From positions 1 to 64,000 of the forward strand of contig NZ_AQVB01000002.1 in the NCBI RefSeq assembly GCF_000372065.1: 64,000 bases of DNA, in the 5' to 3' direction. Below the pieces are notes generated by a model. It saw only the letters and a program-made list of their open reading frames with translations, was not told the DNA's origin and did no database searches. The first letter of the stretch is position 1; every line of letters starts with the position of its first letter. Source of the stretch: Oligella urethralis DSM 7531. Its GTDB lineage: Bacteria; Pseudomonadota; Gammaproteobacteria; Burkholderiales; Burkholderiaceae_B. Shown in pieces: positions 55,234-64,000 of the stretch. The translations under genes were made by a program, and so were the position numbers.

Positions 55234-56259
55234 ATGTCGACATATTCCGAGACTATTAATAATAGTAGGTCTTCAACCCCAACTAAAGAGGCTACGGTGT
55301 CGAAGAGTTTACCACCTTCCCCCAGCAGACGCGGTTTTGCGCTAGCAGATCTGATATTTGCTAATGCAGCCCGTTTTTTTGCGTTTTTTGTATTTATTTT
55401 ATTAGCGGCGATTATGCTATCGTTAGTTTACGGTAGCTGGGATTCGCTCAAGGCTTTCGGTGTTTCCTTTTTGTTTAGCACCGAGTGGAATCCGGTACAA
55501 AATCAATATGGTGCTGTGGTGCCTATTATCGGTACCTTAGTGACCGCAGGTATTGCCTTGGTGATTGCAGTGCCGGCATCTTTCGGTATTGCAATGTTCC
55601 TAACCGAGTTGGCGCCCACCTGGATTAAGCGCCCATTAGGCATCGCCGTGGAGATGTTAGCGGCGATTCCTTCCATTATTTATGGTATGTGGGGTCTGTT
55701 TGTCTTCGTCCCCTTATTCCAAAAGTATATTCAAGTTCACTTGATCAGCTTTTTTGCGCCGATTCCGGTATTAAACCAGTTGTTCGCTGGACCGCCGATG
55801 GGTATTGGTTTATTTACTGCCGGTTTGATTTTATCCATTATGATCATTCCGTACATTGCCTCGGTCATGCGTGACGTGTTTAGCGTGGTACCACCCATGT
55901 TTAAGGAATCTGCATACGGTCTTGGGGCAACGACTTGGGAAGTGATGTGGCGAGTTGTTTTGCCTTATACCAAAGGTGGTGTGATTGGCGGCATTATGCT
56001 GGGTTTAGGTCGTGCACTTGGTGAAACTATGGCAGTTACTTTCGTGATTGGTAATGCCTTCCGTTCACCGAACAGTATCTTTGCACCATCTAACTCCATT
56101 GCTTCAGCCATTGCTAACGAGTTTAATGAGGCCTCTGGCTTACAGTTAGCCGCATTAATTGAATTGGGCTTGATTTTATTCTTGATTACAACCGTTGTTC
56201 TCAGCTTATCACGCTGGATGTTGTATCGCATGAATAAAGGCCAAGGAACTAAGACATAG
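55234..56259 (+). CDS. pstC: Phosphate ABC transporter permease PstC
   Basis: Inner-membrane half of the Pst channel. The 341-residue protein has a hydrophilic N-terminal tail of about 45 residues, then six hydrophobic segments. Markers: [52 protein letters not shown], the EAA-type loop [29 protein letters not shown] and [20 protein letters not shown] 55234 is used; a TTG two codons before is in frame. Its stop overlaps the pstA GTG by one base. Confidence 0.94.
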   Translation: MSTYSETINNSRSSTPTKEATVSKSLPPSPSRRGFALADLIFANAARFFAFFVFILLAAIMLSLVYGSWDSLKAFGVSFLFSTEWNPVQNQYGAVVPIIGTLVTAGIALVIAVPASFGIAMFLTELAPTWIKRPLGIAVEMLAAIPSIIYGMWGLFVFVPLFQKYIQVHLISFFAPIPVLNQLFAGPPMGIGLFTAGLILSIMIIPYIASVMRDVFSVVPPMFKESAYGLGATTWEVMWRVVLPYTKGGVIGGIMLGLGRALGETMAVTFVIGNAFRSPNSIFAPSNSIASAIANEFNEASGLQLAALIELGLILFLITTVVLSLSRWMLYRMNKGQGTKT

Positions 56260-57161
56260 TGAGTGATCAGATGAGTTCTACTGTTTCTACCGCTTCCCCT
56301 AAACCGCCAGAGTCGGTTTTACATAATGGGAACAAAATTTATAAAAAACGACGCACCATTAACCGCGTGATGTTGACCCTCTCTTTAATTACTTTAGTCT
56401 TTGGTCTATTCTGGTTATTCTGGATTATAGGCACCTTATTAATTAAAGGCGGCGGTTCTTTATCATTCGATCTTTTTGTCGAGTCTACCCCCGGTCCTGG
56501 TGGTCAGGGTGGTTTAGCGAATGCCATCGTCGGTTCAGTGATGATGTCTGCAGTCGCGACTGCTATCGGTACACCGATTGGTATTTTGGCCGGTACCTAT
56601 TTGGCTGAATATGGTGATCGCGGTTGGTTAGCCCCAGCAACTCGATTTTTAAATGATGTGTTGTTATCGGCACCGTCAATTGTTATCGGTTTGTTTATTT
56701 ACTCCATTTATGTGTCACAACTCGGTCACTATTCCGGTTGGGCAGGTTCTTTAGCACTGGCTATTTTAGTGATTCCGGTGGTGGTAAGAACAACCGATAA
56801 TATGTTGCTATTAATTCCTAATAGCTTACGCGAAGCCGCGGTAGCGCTTGGCTGTCCTAAGTATCGCATGATTTTATCAATTTGTTATCGTGCTGCTTTA
56901 TCAGGCATTATTACCGGTGTGTTATTGGCGATTGCGCGTATTTTAGGTGAAACAGCACCGTTGCTATTTACCGCCTTAAACAACCAGTTTATGTCCTGGA
57001 ATATGAATCAGCCAATGGCAAACTTACCGGTCACAATTTACCAGTTTGCTGCCAGTCCGTTTGATGACTGGAACCAATTAGCTTGGGCAGGTGCAACCTT
57101 TATTACCCTATTGGTTTTAGGTCTAAATATTGTTGCCCGTTTAGTAACCCGCTCGAAGTAA
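56259..57161 (+). CDS. pstA: Phosphate ABC transporter permease PstA
   Basis: Second Pst membrane subunit, 300 residues. About six hydrophobic segments; markers include [40 protein letters not shown], the coupling loop [30 protein letters not shown] and [15 protein letters not shown]. The GTG at 56259 overlaps the pstC stop and has AAGGAA about ten bases upstream; the ATG at 56271 is an alternative. pstB follows 27 bases later. Confidence 0.94.
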   Translation: MSDQMSSTVSTASPKPPESVLHNGNKIYKKRRTINRVMLTLSLITLVFGLFWLFWIIGTLLIKGGGSLSFDLFVESTPGPGGQGGLANAIVGSVMMSAVATAIGTPIGILAGTYLAEYGDRGWLAPATRFLNDVLLSAPSIVIGLFIYSIYVSQLGHYSGWAGSLALAILVIPVVVRTTDNMLLLIPNSLREAAVALGCPKYRMILSICYRAALSGIITGVLLAIARILGETAPLLFTALNNQFMSWNMNQPMANLPVTIYQFAASPFDDWNQLAWAGATFITLLVLGLNIVARLVTRSK

Positions 57162-57188
57162 TATTAGTCAAGATTATAGGATTTAAAA

Positions 57189-58001
57189 ATGGACACTGTA
57201 GCACCAGCGAAAATCAGCCAAGCTGAATTAGATTTAGTTTCTCCAGAGGATACTAAATTAGAGGTTAAGAACTTAAATTTTTATTACGGTAAGTTCCACG
57301 CCATTAAAAATGTGAATATGCGTATTGCTCGCAACAAGGTTACCGCATTTATCGGCCCCTCTGGTTGTGGTAAATCTACCTTGTTGCGTACCTTTAACCG
57401 CATGTTCGAGCTTTATCCAGGTCAGCGCGCTGAGGGTGAGCTTAATTTAGATGGTGAGAATTTATTAACCAGTGAGACGGATATTTCATTATTGCGTGCC
57501 AAGGTTGGTATGGTTTTCCAAAAACCCACACCATTCCCAATGAGCATCTATGATAATATCGCCTTCGGTGTGCGCTTATTTGAAAATTTAAGTAAGCCAG
57601 AGATGGACGAGCGTGTTGAGTGGGCTTTACAAAAAGCAGCGCTGTGGACTGAGGTTAAGGATAAATTAAGCCAGAGTGGTCATAGTTTATCCGGTGGACA
57701 GCAGCAGCGTTTATGTATTGCTCGCGGTATTTCTGTTAAACCAGAGGTATTGCTACTGGACGAGCCTTGTTCGGCGCTAGACCCGATTTCTACTGTAAAA
57801 ATCGAGGAGCTAATCACTGAACTTAAAAAGGACTACACCGTTGCTATCGTAACTCACAATATGCAGCAGGCGGCACGTTGTTCTGACTACACTGCTTATA
57901 TGTACCTAGGTGAGCTCATCGAGTTCGGTGAAACCAGTCAGATGTTTGTTAAACCCCGTCGTAAAGAAACGCAGGACTATATTACCGGTCGTTTTGGTTA
58001 A
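57189..58001 (+). CDS. pstB: Phosphate ABC transporter ATP-binding protein PstB
   Basis: The Pst ATPase. The 270-residue protein has [15 protein letters not shown], Walker [10 protein letters not shown] (about 58-66), Q-loop [24 protein letters not shown], signature [15 protein letters not shown], Walker [17 protein letters not shown] and [27 protein letters not shown], all typical. No phoU follows, unlike in many pst operons; the next gene is on the other strand 8 bases away. Confidence 0.96.
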   Translation: MDTVAPAKISQAELDLVSPEDTKLEVKNLNFYYGKFHAIKNVNMRIARNKVTAFIGPSGCGKSTLLRTFNRMFELYPGQRAEGELNLDGENLLTSETDISLLRAKVGMVFQKPTPFPMSIYDNIAFGVRLFENLSKPEMDERVEWALQKAALWTEVKDKLSQSGHSLSGGQQQRLCIARGISVKPEVLLLDEPCSALDPISTVKIEELITELKKDYTVAIVTHNMQQAARCSDYTAYMYLGELIEFGETSQMFVKPRRKETQDYITGRFG

Positions 58002-58008
58002 TAATTCC

Positions 58009-58620
58009 TCAGGGTTTAGGCATGCTAACAAAGCCGAGCGTTTGCTCGGCTTTGTGGCTTTCTAAAAGGCCACAGTTTGCGCTTAACTCGCCCTCAGCGG
58101 TAGTTAGAGAGAGCGTGAGCTGTTGTCCAGCTAGAATCGCTGCCACATCCGCCTCAGCAAATGGGCGTCGCTGACCATCCGCTGCTATCACCTGTATCTG
58201 TTCAAGCCATGCTGGTACATCCCGTCCAATTAACATGGCTGGTCCGACATCACTTTGGACAAAAATCCGACCCTCATCACTAAGGTACCAGTGTTTAACT
58301 GCCTTAATGGTATGCCCATGGTGTGTACTTAGGCGAGCGGCGGCCTCATCATAAAAAAGAATAAAGGGTGCATGCGGCAAGCTCAGGTAGACCCTTTGCG
58401 GACCGTTTTGCACATACCATTCACCGCCTTCATTAACACAGTAGTTACGCCCAAAAAAGGCGATCAGCTGGCTATTTTCGATGCGTTCACCCTCGGGATT
58501 AGCCTCAAAATCTCCATTATGATGAAAACGCCATAAGCCGCGCTCATTTAATGATAACCAGCCATAGGCGGCCGGCACATGAGGCCATTTTGCCATGGCT
58601 GCAATGACTTGTTCATCCAT
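58009..58620 (-). CDS. Conserved hypothetical protein next to maf
   Basis: A 203-residue soluble protein that I know only as a conserved protein of betaproteobacteria beside maf. It has regular short repeats of the type WYVQNGPQRVYLSLPHAPFILFYD and WYLSDEGRIFVQSDVGPAMLIGRDVPAWL, suggesting a beta-rich fold with Trp residues, and no signal peptide or membrane segment. It overlaps nothing but starts 4 bases after the maf stop, so it belongs to the purD-nadD-rsfS-rlmH-maf run. No function is assigned. Confidence 0.8.
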   Translation of the reverse strand: MDEQVIAAMAKWPHVPAAYGWLSLNERGLWRFHHNGDFEANPEGERIENSQLIAFFGRNYCVNEGGEWYVQNGPQRVYLSLPHAPFILFYDEAAARLSTHHGHTIKAVKHWYLSDEGRIFVQSDVGPAMLIGRDVPAWLEQIQVIAADGQRRPFAEADVAAILAGQQLTLSLTTAEGELSANCGLLESHKAEQTLGFVSMPKP

Positions 58621-58624
58621 AAGG

Positions 58625-59236
58625 CTACTCGCTTTGTTCTACCAATAATGTTAAAAGCTCCCATGTGTCACTTAGGGGCAAGCCCACCACACCGCTAAAG
58701 CTACCTTCAAGCCTTTCGATGAGCATCGCCCCCAAGCCTTGAATGGCATAGCCCCCAGCCTTGCCAAGGCCCTCGCCACTCTGCACATAATGCGCAATTT
58801 CCTCGGCATTAAGTTGGCGCATAGACAGGGTGTTAATGCAATTTCTTTCTAGTATGCGCTCACCATCCACTAGCACAAGATGGGTATGCACTTCGTGTAC
58901 CGAAGCGGATAAGCGCTCTAAACTGCGTCGTACATCGTCGTCAGAGTGCGCTTTATCCACCACCTGACCATCTATCATGACACAGGTATCAGCCGCCAAG
59001 ATAGGGTACATGGGGAGTGTGGCGCTGTTTTGTGTGATATAGTTCAAGGCACGTTGCGCTTTTTCTCGGGCTGTGCGTATCACATAGTCTGGTGGCGCTT
59101 CACCCGCTAGGATTGGCTCATCTTCCGCGTCCTCTGGGGTAGGTACCCTTAAAACTTCGTGATTTACGCCGATTTGCTTTAGCAATTCATGCCGTCTGGG
59201 ACTGGCTGAGGCCAAATAAATAAAGGGTAGCTTCAT
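58625..59236 (-). CDS. Maf-family nucleoside triphosphate pyrophosphatase
   Basis: A 203-residue Maf/YhdE-type house-cleaning pyrophosphatase acting on non-canonical or m5-type NTPs. Markers: YLASASPRRHELLKQIGV at the N terminus, LAADTCVMIDGQVVDKAHSDDDVRRSLERLSASVHEVHTHLVL and the C-terminal GKAGGYAIQGLGAMLIERLEGSFSGVVGLPL. The Asp in AADTCV is the expected general base. It follows rlmH by 13 bases. The dTTP/UTP versus m7GTP subgroup is not decided here. Confidence 0.92.
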   Translation of the reverse strand: MKLPFIYLASASPRRHELLKQIGVNHEVLRVPTPEDAEDEPILAGEAPPDYVIRTAREKAQRALNYITQNSATLPMYPILAADTCVMIDGQVVDKAHSDDDVRRSLERLSASVHEVHTHLVLVDGERILERNCINTLSMRQLNAEEIAHYVQSGEGLGKAGGYAIQGLGAMLIERLEGSFSGVVGLPLSDTWELLTLLVEQSE

Positions 59237-59249
59237 GGGATAAGCTCGC

Positions 59250-59720
59250 TTATTCTCGATGATAGGGATGATTAGTCAGAATAGACCAAGCGCGATAAAT
59301 TTGCTCAACTAATAGTACACGCACCATTGGATGGGGTAGGGTAAGGGATGAAAGTCGAATTTTTTGTGAAATACTGCGTTTAAAATCGGCATCGATACCG
59401 TCCGGACCACCGATAATTAAGGCCACATCCTGTTGATTTGCCATCCAGTCTCCTAGCATGGAAGCTAGCTTTTGGGTACTGAGATCACGCCCATGCTCAT
59501 CCAAAATCACAACCATACTGCGTGCAGGAATCGCTGCTTGAATGCGTTTAGCTTCGGCCGCCATCATTTGTGCCGGGGTTTTGCCGGAGCTTCTAGGCTC
59601 TGCTTTAATTTCTTTTAATTCAATGGCGCACTCATGAGGCAAGCGCTTAGCATAATCGTCCCACGCAGTTTTGACCCAGTTCGGCATGCGGTGACCCACG
59701 GCAATAATGGTGATTTTCAT
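59250..59720 (-). CDS. rlmH: 23S rRNA (pseudouridine1915-N3)-methyltransferase
   Basis: A 156-residue SPOUT-class methyltransferase, normal length for RlmH. It has [34 protein letters not shown], the SAM-knot [14 protein letters not shown] and the C-terminal [33 protein letters not shown], all conserved. It methylates the 70S ribosome at helix 69. The start overlaps the rsfS stop by 4 bases, the standard pair. Confidence 0.95.
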   Translation of the reverse strand: MKITIIAVGHRMPNWVKTAWDDYAKRLPHECAIELKEIKAEPRSSGKTPAQMMAAEAKRIQAAIPARSMVVILDEHGRDLSTQKLASMLGDWMANQQDVALIIGGPDGIDADFKRSISQKIRLSSLTLPHPMVRVLLVEQIYRAWSILTNHPYHRE

Positions 59721-60127
59721 TCGTCGTCAAAGGGTTGCATCGGATCAAAGCCCTGATTCACTGGAGGAACCAATTGAGACTGCGGCAAAAGCTTGACCTT
59801 AACCGGTTTTTCGCCCCAAATGGCTTCCAGATGGTAGTATTGGCGAATGGCTGGCTGCATACAATGCACCACGATATCACCTAGGTCTAGCACCACCCAT
59901 TCACCCGTGTCTTCACCCTCAAGAGAAAGTACCTCAAGACCCTGTTCACGTACCGCATCATATACACTGCGTGCGATGGAGCGCGTTTGGCGATTGGAGG
60001 TACCACTGGCAATAATCACTCGGTCAAATAGACTCGTGAGTTCGGTGGTATCAAACACCTTGATGTCCTGCGCTTTAGCATCCTCAAGCGCATCAATCAC
60101 TAAACGTTGCATTTTATTTAATTGCAT
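59717..60127 (-). CDS. rsfS: Ribosome silencing factor RsfS
   Basis: A 136-residue RsfS/Iojap protein that binds L14 and blocks subunit joining during starvation. Markers: [40 protein letters not shown] and [38 protein letters not shown]-terminal Pro/Gln tail follows. The ATG at 60127 gives MQLNKMQRL; the second Met at 60112 may equally be used. It is coupled to rlmH and follows nadD by about 46 bases. Confidence 0.94.
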   Translation of the reverse strand: MQLNKMQRLVIDALEDAKAQDIKVFDTTELTSLFDRVIIASGTSNRQTRSIARSVYDAVREQGLEVLSLEGEDTGEWVVLDLGDIVVHCMQPAIRQYYHLEAIWGEKPVKVKLLPQSQLVPPVNQGFDPMQPFDDE

Positions 60128-60173
60128 AGTTGATAATATCCTTTTTGTACAGCTAGTGGACTGCTTTTATTTT

Positions 60174-60782
60174 TTATTGATAAAGTTGGTGCTCTTTAAT
60201 ATAGCGTAACACCTCAGGATGAATATAGTCACTCACATCCTGATGATTACGTAAGCGTTGACGTACCTCGGTAGAGGAAATATCGATTTCATCAAAATGA
60301 ATTTGGATAATTTCTTTGCCGATCACTTGCGCCGCTAGCATCTCAGCAGGGATTTCCGAGGAATAATCCGGGCGTTTAGCAACCACTAGGGTTAGCGTCT
60401 GCATAATCTCCTGCCAACCATTCCAAGTAGTAAAGTTTTGCAGCTGATCGGTGCCCATTAGCCAGTAGTAATCAATGGCTGGATCTAATTGCCTGACGGT
60501 ATCAATGGTATAGGTAGGGCCATCACGTTCGATTTCCATGGTGTTGAAAAAAATCTTAGGGTGACCCTCAGCCGCAATTTTAAGCATCGCTAAACGATGC
60601 TCAGCACTCACGGATAAATTGTCTTTTTGCCAGGGTTGCCCGGCAGGTAACAACTCGACGTGCGCTAAAGGTAATTGCTCTAGCGCACTGAGCGCTAATT
60701 TAATATGCGCCTTATGGATAGGGTTAAAGCTACCGCCTAATAACCCTACCTTTGGGCGGCTTGTTATTTGATGGCGCGCCAT
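60174..60782 (-). CDS. nadD: Nicotinate-nucleotide adenylyltransferase
   Basis: Makes nicotinate adenine dinucleotide in NAD synthesis. The 202-residue protein has LLGGSFNPIHKAHIKLAL with the (H/T)xGH-type motif region, LPAGQPWQKD, MGTDQLQNFTTWNGWQEI and the nucleotide-binding ISSTEVRQRLRN near the C terminus. The start overlaps the purD stop by 19 bases. It is part of the leftward yebC-purD-nadD-rsfS-rlmH-maf run. Confidence 0.94.
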   Translation of the reverse strand: MARHQITSRPKVGLLGGSFNPIHKAHIKLALSALEQLPLAHVELLPAGQPWQKDNLSVSAEHRLAMLKIAAEGHPKIFFNTMEIERDGPTYTIDTVRQLDPAIDYYWLMGTDQLQNFTTWNGWQEIMQTLTLVVAKRPDYSSEIPAEMLAAQVIGKEIIQIHFDEIDISSTEVRQRLRNHQDVSDYIHPEVLRYIKEHQLYQ

Positions 60783-62038
60783 GCGATATCGCTGCGGTAC
60801 TGCATACCGTCAAAGTTAATCTCATCAATAGCGGCATAGGCTTTTTGGCGTGCCTCTTGAATCGTTTCACCTAAGGCGGTCACGCATAGGACACGACCAC
60901 CAGAGGTGACAATCTCACCATCGCTGAGCTGGGTACCCGCATGAAACACCATCACCTCATCACTCTCTGCCCCTAAACCATGAATCACATCACCGGTACG
61001 TGGAGCGGCGGGATAATTATGAGCTGCTAGTACCACACCAATGGCACTGCGTGGATCCCAATCAATGGTTACTTGATCTAGCTTGCCCTGGGTGGCCGCT
61101 TCAAATAAAGGCACAAAATCATTTTTAATACGCATTAATAAAGGCTGCGTCTCTGGATCACCTAAACGGCAGTTAAACTCAAGTACCTTAATCGGGCGAG
61201 TGGCATCATCACCCTCACCGATCATGACGCCAGCATAGAGAAAACCGGTGTACTCAATACCATCCGCCCGCATACCCTCGATGGTCGGGATGATCACTTC
61301 GCTTAAAATACGTTCGTGAATGACCTCATTCACAATGGGCGCAGGGGAGTAAGCCCCCATGCCGCCGGTATTAGGTCCCTGGTCGCCGTCTAATTGACGC
61401 TTATGATCTTGGCTGGAAGCGAGTGGTAAGATGGTGTTACCGTCACACATGACGATAAAGCTCGCCTCCTCACCAGCTAAAAACTCCTCAATCACTACCA
61501 GGGCACCGGCCTGACCGAATTGACCGCCAAGCATATCATCAATGGCCTGATGCGCTTCCTCAAGCGTCATCGCTACCACCACACCCTTGCCGGCAGCTAA
61601 GCCGTCAGCTTTAATCACAATCGGTGCGCCTTGTTGTTCAACATAGGCATGGGCCGCCTCAGCCTCGGTAAAGCTGGCGTAGGCTGCGGTAGGGATTTGG
61701 TGACGCACCATAAAGGCTTTGGCAAAATCCTTGGAACTTTCTAATTGAGCCGCTGCTTTTGTCGGACCGAAAATGGCTAAGCCTGCATTGCGAAACACAT
61801 CCACCACACCAGCGGCTAACGGAGCCTCAGGACCAACGACCGTCAGAGCAACGTGATTGTCCTTGGCAAATTGCAATAAATCCTCAGCAGAGCTGAGATT
61901 GATATTGCGCATCCCCTGAGTGCTAGCGGTGCCGCCATTACCCGGTGCTACAAACACCTGATCCACCTCGGATGATTTAGAAAAACGCCATGCTAAGGCA
62001 TGCTCACGGCCGCCGCCACCGATCACTAAAATATTCAT
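60764..62038 (-). CDS. purD: Phosphoribosylamine-glycine ligase
   Basis: GAR synthetase, step 2 of purine synthesis. The 424-residue protein begins MNILVIGGGGREHALAW, carries an ATP-grasp domain (about 100-310) with IVIKADGLAAGKGVVVA, EEFLAGEEASFIVMCDG, DGDQGPNTGGMGAYSPAP and VLEFNCRLGDPETQPLL, and a C-terminal ATP-grasp extension (GRVLCVTALGETIQEARQ). It follows yebC by 45 bases. Confidence 0.96.
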   Translation of the reverse strand: MNILVIGGGGREHALAWRFSKSSEVDQVFVAPGNGGTASTQGMRNINLSSAEDLLQFAKDNHVALTVVGPEAPLAAGVVDVFRNAGLAIFGPTKAAAQLESSKDFAKAFMVRHQIPTAAYASFTEAEAAHAYVEQQGAPIVIKADGLAAGKGVVVAMTLEEAHQAIDDMLGGQFGQAGALVVIEEFLAGEEASFIVMCDGNTILPLASSQDHKRQLDGDQGPNTGGMGAYSPAPIVNEVIHERILSEVIIPTIEGMRADGIEYTGFLYAGVMIGEGDDATRPIKVLEFNCRLGDPETQPLLMRIKNDFVPLFEAATQGKLDQVTIDWDPRSAIGVVLAAHNYPAAPRTGDVIHGLGAESDEVMVFHAGTQLSDGEIVTSGGRVLCVTALGETIQEARQKAYAAIDEINFDGMQYRSDIAWRAIK

Positions 62039-62083
62039 AAGGACTATGCTAAAACTCGTTTAAGGTTAAATGAAAAACTTGAA

Positions 62084-62812
62084 CTATTCCTCGTCAAATA
62101 CCGCATTGGTATAGACCTTTTGGACATCGTCCAAATCTTCTAAGGTATCAATAATTTTCTGCATGACGGCACCATCGGCATCATTCAGCTCAATTTCATT
62201 TTGTGGACGCATAATAATCTCTGCTACCTCGGGCTGTAGACCAGCAGCTTCAAAAGCATCACGCAACTGTGCAAAATCGCTTGGGGCGCCCAGCACCTCG
62301 GTCAGACCATCCTCGTCAGTATCAATATCATTGGCGCCGGCCTCTAAGCCCACCTCCATGATTTGCTCCTCGTCCACATCGGGTCCGAAAAGAAACTGGC
62401 TGACGTGATCAAACATAAAGGTAACGGAACCGTCTGTGCCTAGGTTACCGCCATTTTTAGTTAGGGCGTGACGGACTTCGGAGACCGTGCGCTGACGATT
62501 ATCGGTCATGCAGTCCACAATCACGGCAGCCCCCGCAACACCATAGCCCTCGTAGCGTACGAACTCATAATCCTCGCCATCAACCGCACCGGCACCGCGC
62601 TGAATGGCACGGTTAATATTGTCTTTAGGCATATTACTTGCGTTAGCCTTGTCCATGGCTAAGCGTAAGGCGGGGTTAGATTCGGGGTCTGGGCCACCGG
62701 CGCGTGCTGCGACGGTGATTTCACGAATAATTTTTGTCCAAATTTTGCCGCGTTTGGCATCCTGGCGACCCTTACGGTGCTGGATATTTGCCCATTTACT
62801 ATGACCTGCCAT
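62084..62812 (-). CDS. YebC/PmpR family protein
   Basis: A 242-residue YebC/PmpR protein, once annotated only as a transcriptional regulator; recent work on the family links it to relief of ribosome stalling at proline-rich stretches. Markers: [62 protein letters not shown] and [26 protein letters not shown] at the acidic C terminus. First gene of the leftward run, divergent from the HerA-like gene. Confidence 0.94.
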   Translation of the reverse strand: MAGHSKWANIQHRKGRQDAKRGKIWTKIIREITVAARAGGPDPESNPALRLAMDKANASNMPKDNINRAIQRGAGAVDGEDYEFVRYEGYGVAGAAVIVDCMTDNRQRTVSEVRHALTKNGGNLGTDGSVTFMFDHVSQFLFGPDVDEEQIMEVGLEAGANDIDTDEDGLTEVLGAPSDFAQLRDAFEAAGLQPEVAEIIMRPQNEIELNDADGAVMQKIIDTLEDLDDVQKVYTNAVFDEE

Positions 62813-62950
62813 AATACTCTGTAAAATAAAAAGGTTAAACTGATGGAATAAATTTATTATGAAGTATTTTATTGTGCCTAGATTTTACCTTGATTAGCAC
62901 ATTTTTTTATAGAATAGCCTGTATTATAGCCTTTTTGAGAGGAACACTTT

Positions 62951-64000
62951 ATGCTTCAGCCAATTGCTTTGGGACGTAACTCCACAACCGATGCTGTCTT
63001 ATACCCTAAACTAGCTAATCGCCATGGATGTATTACTGGTGCCACCGGTACCGGTAAAACCGTCACCTTGCAATTGATGGCGGAGGCTTTTTCTCGCATT
63101 GGTACGCCTGTTTTTTTAGCCGATGTTAAGGGGGATTTATCCGGCATTACCCAAGCAGCCTCCATGTCTGAGGGCTTACAAAAGCGACTGGATAAGTTGG
63201 GTCTGCCCGCTCCTCAGTTCGGTGCTTGTCCGACCGTGTTTTGGGATGTTTTTGGGGAAAAGGGTCACCCCGTACGCGCTACCATTAGCGATATGGGACC
63301 GTTGTTATTAGCACGGGTGATGAATCTCAATGATACCCAAACCGGTATTTTAAATATTTGCTTTAAATTGGCTGATGATGAGGGTTTGCTGCTCCTGGAT
63401 CTTAAGGATTTGCGCTCCATGCTGCAGTTTGTGTCGGATAATGCCCGCAGCTTACGCCCTACTTATGGCAATATTTCCCCGGCCTCTGTGGGTGCGATTC
63501 AGCGTGCGCTCCTAGAGTTGGAGGTACAAGGCGCCGATCAGTTTTTCGGTGAACCGATGCTAGATATTTTTGATTTGATGCGTTGTGATGCGCAGGGTCA
63601 GGGCGTGGTAAATATTCTTGCGGCTGAGAAGTTGATGCAGTCACCGCGACTGTATGGCGTATTTTTATTATGGTTGCTAGCCGAGCTTTTTGACAATTTA
63701 CCGGAAGTAGGGGATCTAGAGCAGCCTAAGCTGGTGTTTTTCTTTGATGAGGCACATCTTTTATTTGATAATGCCCCTAAGGCCTTACTGGAACGAATTG
63801 AATTAGTTGTGCGATTAATTCGCTCAAAAGGGGTTGGGGTCTTTTTTGTCACTCAAAACCCGCTAGATATTCCGGAAGCGGTACTGGGTCAGTTAGGTAA
63901 TCGGGTACAGCATGCACTACGAGCCTATACTCCACGGGATCAGCGGGCCGTCAAAACAGCAGCGGATACGATGCGCCCTAATCCACCATTAAATATCCAA
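62951..64000 (+). CDS. HerA-like ATPase (DUF853 / YjgR type), truncated by the window end
   Basis: The first 350 codons of an open frame that runs off the window. It begins [20 protein letters not shown] and has Walker [10 protein letters not shown] (about 30-38), [22 protein letters not shown], Walker [18 protein letters not shown] and the sensor-like [34 protein letters not shown]. This is the DUF853 helicase-like family (YjgR), related to HerA/FtsK pumps; its role is poorly known. ATG 62951 is preceded by GAGAGGAAC. Over this stretch no stop codon occurs in frame. Confidence 0.9.
   Translation, partial: MLQPIALGRNSTTDAVLYPKLANRHGCITGATGTGKTVTLQLMAEAFSRIGTPVFLADVKGDLSGITQAASMSEGLQKRLDKLGLPAPQFGACPTVFWDVFGEKGHPVRATISDMGPLLLARVMNLNDTQTGILNICFKLADDEGLLLLDLKDLRSMLQFVSDNARSLRPTYGNISPASVGAIQRALLELEVQGADQFFGEPMLDIFDLMRCDAQGQGVVNILAAEKLMQSPRLYGVFLLWLLAELFDNLPEVGDLEQPKLVFFFDEAHLLFDNAPKALLERIELVVRLIRSKGVGVFFVTQNPLDIPEAVLGQLGNRVQHALRAYTPRDQRAVKTAADTMRPNPPLNIQ

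Noticed and set aside
1-64000. tRNA genes, rRNA genes, CRISPR arrays
   Set aside because: No cloverleaf-like GTTC/CCA patterns, rRNA segments or regularly spaced repeats were noticed in the gaps; a tRNA scan would settle it.

Overview
The window is a chromosomal segment of a moderately AT-rich betaproteobacterium. The gene orders folK-pcnB-HAD-hda / purM, carAB, greA...yhbY-rlmE-ftsH-folP-glmM and yebC-purD-nadD-rsfS-rlmH-maf are those of Burkholderiales. Protein sequences (for example the FtsH N terminus, the AddAB-like pair and the OlsB type) point to Alcaligenaceae. A genus such as Oligella is a guess from composition and gene content, not something the sequence proves.

Layout. 1-200: the 3' end of a group II intron (domains V and VI). 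212-9525: housekeeping genes for folate, RNA, replication control, purine, tRNA modification, mismatch repair and cell wall. 9597-19523: an AEC permease, xerD, an acyl-CoA ligase and an AddB/AddA-like recombination nuclease pair. 19541-22275: the 4.5S RNA gene ffs, whose last 19 bases recur 2.6 kb downstream. Between the two copies lies a decayed mobile island with a RelBE-like toxin-antitoxin pair, a broken nucleotidyltransferase gene, an IS3-type remnant and a Fic-like gene with an altered active site. 22302-27844: dnaX-ybaB-recR, transaldolase and an unknown secreted protein. 27985-35440: carAB, a phosphatase, a uracil-type permease and greA. 35466-39266: a three-subunit membrane dehydrogenase operon (triheme cytochrome c, GMC flavoprotein, Tat-exported small subunit) lying between two hairpins with the same arms. 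39551-45203: yhbY / rlmE-ftsH-folP-glmM. 45411-53753: an OlsB-type acyltransferase and ppx, probably once adjacent convergent genes, now separated by about 5.8 kb carrying a siderophore ABC transporter with a Fur-like site, a second binding protein and IS200/IS605-type debris. A junction segment of about 275 bp is duplicated on both sides. 53754-58001: a Pho box and pstSCAB, divergent from ppx. 58009-64000: hypothetical-maf-rlmH-rsfS-nadD-purD-yebC and a truncated HerA-like ATPase gene.

The most striking observation is carA. The small subunit of carbamoyl-phosphate synthase is full length and sits in an intact carAB operon, but its glutaminase site is gone: Cys to Gly278, His to Gln362, the NHGF motif to SQSF and GHQ to GFQ. 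The enzyme should therefore use free ammonia, which would be unusual for a bacterial CarAB. An ammonia-rich niche or uptake of pyrimidines (a uracil-type permease lies just downstream) could tolerate this.

Other notable points are ffs used as an attachment site, the duplicated olsB/ppx junction around the iron-uptake block, an A9 slippery run in dnaX with stops close by in both other frames, and a strong Pho box upstream of pstS.
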